A stretch of 64,000 nucleotides of DNA, taken from NCBI GenBank assembly GCA_009192285.1, contig CM018604.1, positions 1,364,001 through 1,428,000 on the forward strand. Direction: 5' to 3'. The position numbers and the translations under genes are program-made. Shown piece after piece: positions 60,421-64,000 of this stretch. Numbering within the stretch: the stretch's first letter is position 1; every line of letters begins with the position of its first letter. Below the pieces are notes generated by a model that was not told the DNA's origin, made no database searches, and saw only the letters and a list, made by a program, of their open reading frames with translations. This stretch comes from Morchella semilibera. Lineage: Eukaryota; Ascomycota; Pezizomycetes; Pezizales; Morchellaceae.

Positions 60421-60675
60421 TAGGCATATATAATCTACCTTGCCTATTCCAATAAATTCAGTGAATGCTGATAGGTATTGGTACTGCCAGAATAATTAAG
60501 AATGACGGGCATACATATAATACTGTATGTGTTCTCATAACTTCAATAGATACGGATAAATTATAGTAATAGTACAAAAATTCCTATTGATGGGCATACA
60601 TATAATACCCCGCCTATTCTCCTAGCTTCAGTGTATACGGGTAGGTATTAGTCCTACCATAACGGTAAACGAGAA
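60421..60675. repeat. degenerate tandem repeat, about 3 x 85 bp
   Basis: Units begin near 60,422, 60,507 and 60,592 with GGCATA(C)ATATAAT. They share a CCTATTC..CTTCAGTG.ATACGG.TAGGTATTAGT.CTACC pattern. The third unit matches the first better than the second does. It lies just after the stop of the Helitron Rep/helicase gene. Confidence 0.65.
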
Positions 60676-61164
60676 TACAATAATGTTGCATAATAGTATA
60701 TCATAGAATATAATATTGATGTAGTTAATAAATGCTTCAATAAATATAAAAATTTACAATTGAGGATGAAAGAACCTTGACTAGTAAGAATAAATATAGA
60801 TAGTTAAAACAAACCTATACAAACACTGCGTAGTTGTAGTAGCTATAAATAATGTTATACTGAATTAGCTGTATTTGATAACGCAGGCGGTATAGCGCTT
60901 GATAGGCGGAAGGGTGTTGTGGCCATACCCGAATGCGACCACATATACTCACTGGAGATAGATGAAGGTCCTCGAGGCTTCATAAATAGAATTTTATCCG
61001 ACAGATCATAAATAAAGTACTGTCTATAAATAATTCGCACAGCAGATAATATCATGAAATAGTATCTTGCATTTGCCCGTTAGATTACTAAGGGTATATC
61101 AGTTATTTTTATTATATATAGTATATTATTTAAATAAAAAAATCTCCCAATATATGAAAATAAA

Positions 61165-61340
61165 AAGAGATAAGTGGAAATAAACAGGAATAAGTACTAT
61201 CAAGCAGGAATAAGTACGAATAAGTGCTACTGAGTAAGAATAAGTACGGATAAGTACTAGCAAGTAAGAATAAATACGGATAAATACCAAGAAGTAGGAT
61301 TAAGTATATATAAGTACTAGTAAATGAGAATAGTCATCAA
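61165..61340. repeat. degenerate minisatellite around AATAAGTAC, about 30-bp unit
   Basis: The motif AATAAGTAC with neighbouring GGATAAGTACTA and AGCAAGTAAG recurs about five times with substitutions. It is AT-rich and non-coding. It ends about 130 bases before the LTR of the right-hand Gypsy element. Confidence 0.7.
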
Positions 61341-61470
61341 TAAGCTGAAACAGATGGGAAAAATATAGATAAATATATTACTGTGTTATGATAGTACATG
61401 CATATCGATCACCCATATAATGAATAATATATTATTTTAAATAGGAAAGTAACTCAGTATTTGGCAATAG

Positions 61471-61960
61471 TGTGACGGAGTAACCCGACGCAAAGAAGAA
61501 GATGACAATGATGACGCAGAAGGACTCGAGGAGCACAGTCTGCGCGACGAGGGGACTGACGGAGACAGAGGCGACACCGGCCAGGCACAAGCACAGGCAC
61601 AGGCAAAGGCAAAGGCAAGAGCAAGGGCACAAGAGCGCAGAGCAGGAAAGGTGAGGACCGAATGGACCTCAACGAGAATGATGAGGGGTACTATGAGTTT
61701 CCTCTTGTCAGAGGACCGAGTCTTTGGTGCAAGAGGCTATGGCTTAGAAATAGGGGTAGATTCCTATGTACCAGAGTAACAGGAAGACGAGACAGAGAGG
61801 GGGGGGTGGCTAAGGGAAACATCTATCCCCGCTATTTAACACACCTCCTCCACTAGTCCGCTATGACTCACACTTTCACCTACAGAACCCCATAGAAACC
61901 CGCCACTACCACACCTCGTAATCCTCCCCACCATCTCCGCTATTCTATATTACCAATCCA
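61471..61960 (-). repeat. LTR of the second Gypsy element, 490 bp
   Basis: It starts TGTGACGGAGTAACCCGACG and ends ACCAATCCA, giving TG..CA ends. It has short GGCACAGGCA/AGGCAAAGGCAA repeats near 61,585-61,625. Its ends are alike in kind to the first element's LTR, but the body is different. Confidence 0.75.
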
Positions 61961-64000
61961 TCACGCCATCGAACCTCCTAGCACTCCATCAGCAAACTCA
62001 ACTTGTGACTGGGGTCTCCCAACAGTCTCCTGGGTCTCCTGAGAGTCTCCTGAGACCCCTGGATATTTTTTGAGTCTCATGAGGCTCAGGAGACATGAGG
62101 AGACAAATGAAGTCTTGCTGATGTACTCCACCCATCGCCTTCTCTTCCGCGAATCCAATATCTCCGCTACTTCCCATTCAGTCTCTCCCTCAACTTCCAC
62201 CGGTGGGGGTGGTTCAACAATTTGTCCAGGAACAGGATCTTCAACTGTTGGTGATAGTAATGAAACATTTAATACCGAATGTATGTTCATAGAGGCAGGT
62301 AATTCCAACTCGTAGGCATAAGGGCTCACAATTCGTTTAACTGGGTAGGGACCAATTTGTTTCCAGTCAAGTTTTTTCGAGGGTCGTTTTGTTTCAATAC
62401 TTCTAGTCGAGAGCGACACAAAATCGCCGACCACATATCGAGGTGCCGGAGTCCGGTGTAAGTTGGCCATCTCCTCCTGTATTTTCTGTGCCCTGAACAT
62501 TTCACTTTTCAGGAAATCAAATACCTGGGACATCTCCCGTGCCAACCCATTAGCCTGGTCCTCATTCACCATCTGTCCGTGCTGTAAGGGTCCAAATGTC
62601 ATTCTCGGATGTCTCCCATAATTAGCCTGGAAGGGGGACATATTAGTAGTTTCGGAAATATGATTATTAGTAGCAAATTCAGCCAGAGGTAGGAAGTCCA
62701 CCCAGTTATCCTGTTGATATGATACATAGCTGCAGAGGTACTGCTCCATAATCGCATTGGTCCTTTCTGTTTGCCCATCAGTCTGAGGATGAAATGCTGT
62801 AGAATAGCGAGGGGCAATTTCCAACCGTTCGCAGAGGACTTTCCAAAATTCAGCAGTACACTGTGTCCCTCGATCGGAAACAATAGTCTCGGGTAACCCA
62901 TGTATCTTCCATACCTGTTCCAGGTAGAGACGAGACAGATCCCTGGCGTTAACATTCTCCGTCGTGGGAATCAAATGCTTCATCTTTGTCAACCGATCCA
63001 CCACTACTAGAATGACATTAAAATCCATGACTCTCCGGAGGTCCCGTTACAAAATCCATCGTGACATCCGTCCAGGGTCCTTTGGGTACCAATAAGGGGC
63101 GCAGAACTCCTTGTAGAGGATTATAGTTCATCTTGCTTCGCCGACAGATATAGCAATTCTGAACATAGCGGTCTGTATATTTCTGCATGGTCGGCCAATA
63201 ATATTCCCGACTGAGAAGTTCCAAAGTTTTTGATCGTTCAGGATGTCCAGCCGAAGGTTTATCGTGATACTCTCGTAGTAGATAAAGCTTAAGTTCGTCA
63301 AAGTCAGGAACGTGAAGGGTATTTCGATAAAGCAATAACCCCTCCTCACTTCCCTTGCACTCGCCCAACGAAATATCTTTCGATTGTCGAACGCCATCCC
63401 GAAGCATGGATAGAACTTTACTCGGAAAGCTATCACGCTGGTAAGCTTCATTAAATAAATCAAGTACAGGAGACGATCCTTCAGCGGGTTCCTTTGATAA
63501 AGAACCCGCTAACAAACCTATCTTCGCCTCTAAATTCTCCTTCTTCAATACCACGCGACTTTGTTGCTCCAATCTTTCATCTCCCTCCTTCGGTAAATCT
63601 TTCAGCCTCCTAGTCAAAATATCCACCTTTCTTCCCTGCTTCCCTGGCCTATATTGAGTAATAAAATTAAATCGAGACAAAATTTGCGCCCACCGGGTTT
63701 GACGCCGATTCAGTAGTTTAGTCGACATAAAGTACTCAAGATTGCGGTGATCCGTAAGTACTTTGACTTGGAACTGAGCTGTCTCTAAATGAGGTCTCCA
63801 TTCCTCGAAACAACGAATAATGGCCAGTAACTCTTTGTCGTAAATCTCATAGTTGCATTCCGCAGGCGAGTGTGTCTTGGAGAAGAAAGCAACTGGATGG
63901 AGTATTCTCTCGTCGTCTCGTTGTGATAATATTCCGGCCGATACATAGTCTGACGCATCGGTTTCCACAATAAATTCCTTTTTGGGGTCAGGATACATCA
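61471..64000 (-). mobile_element. second Ty3/Gypsy element, cut by the window edge (fossil)
   Basis: An LTR (61,471-61,960) is followed by pol read leftward: integrase (about 63,030-61,961) and RNase H with the end of reverse transcriptase (about 63,998-63,018). The proteins resemble those of the first Gypsy element throughout, but the DNA differs clearly, so it is a related and distinct family. The last codons of pol touch the LTR. A chromodomain is less clear here than in the first element. The other LTR lies outside the window, so age and completeness cannot be judged. The visible part is mostly open with about one interruption. Confidence 0.85.

Larger units (their letters stand above)
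60310..61470. other. AT-rich Helitron 3' flank with two tandem repeat blocks
   Basis: About 1.2 kb without genes. The Helitron 3' end (hairpin followed by CTRR) should lie here but could not be placed. Two repeat blocks are listed separately. The right side abuts the LTR of the next Gypsy element. Confidence 0.45.

Noticed and set aside
60421-61340. CRISPR-like array
   Set aside because: Repeats are degenerate and directly tandem without unique spacers, and the genome is eukaryotic.
1-64000. tRNA or rRNA genes
   Set aside because: I looked for GGTTCRANNCC-type T-loops with matching A-boxes and for rRNA-like sequence and found none. A covariance-model scan would be decisive.

Overview
The window looks like nuclear DNA of a filamentous ascomycete fungus. 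The genes carry short GT-AG introns, mostly 48-87 bases, often with CTAAC/CTGAC-like branch sites. Gene families are typical of Pezizomycotina: a Dal5-type MFS permease, a secreted copper amine oxidase, a fungal class II aldolase, an AP180/Yap180 endocytic adaptor and a fungal TPT-DUF3431 fusion. The mobile elements are fungal chromodomain Ty3/Gypsy elements, a Helitron and a piggyBac relic. A more exact placement cannot be supported.

Bases 1-45,970 are a gene region with wide intergenic spaces. In order it holds: the end of an unknown gene; an aldo-keto reductase (-); a copper amine oxidase with 8 exons (+); a small unknown protein; an MFS permease with 8 exons (-); two small pogo/Fot1-like MITEs; a class II aldolase (+); a nucleotide-sugar-transporter-like protein fused to DUF3431 (-); a secreted Thr/Val-rich repeat protein (+); a small coiled-coil protein (+); a BRCT protein (+); mitochondrial NFU1 (+); an AP180-type clathrin adaptor (-); mitochondrial aspartyl-tRNA synthetase (+); and a PAF-acetylhydrolase-like lipase (-). 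I rebuilt the exons by eye from splice signals, reading phase and family motifs. For nine multi-exon genes or element genes the exon sums close on whole codons.

Bases 46,000-64,000 are a nest of mobile elements in AT-rich DNA. A piggyBac transposase relic is followed by a Helitron. The Helitron has an apparently intact companion gene upstream and a Rep/PIF1-helicase gene split by at least four later insertions of LTR-element sequence. Two of those are solo LTRs with clean 5-bp target duplications. One is a nearly complete chromodomain Ty3/Gypsy element. A second Gypsy element runs off the right edge.

The genes do not form a pathway. The points most worth a second look are the transporter-DUF3431 fusion, with an extra membrane span that may place DUF3431 in the lumen; an 8-bp palindrome, TACATGTA, found 22 times by eye and only between genes; the intact Helitron companion gene; two introns of 32-35 bases; and one-base frame breaks at homopolymers in three host genes, which point to assembly error more than to gene death.
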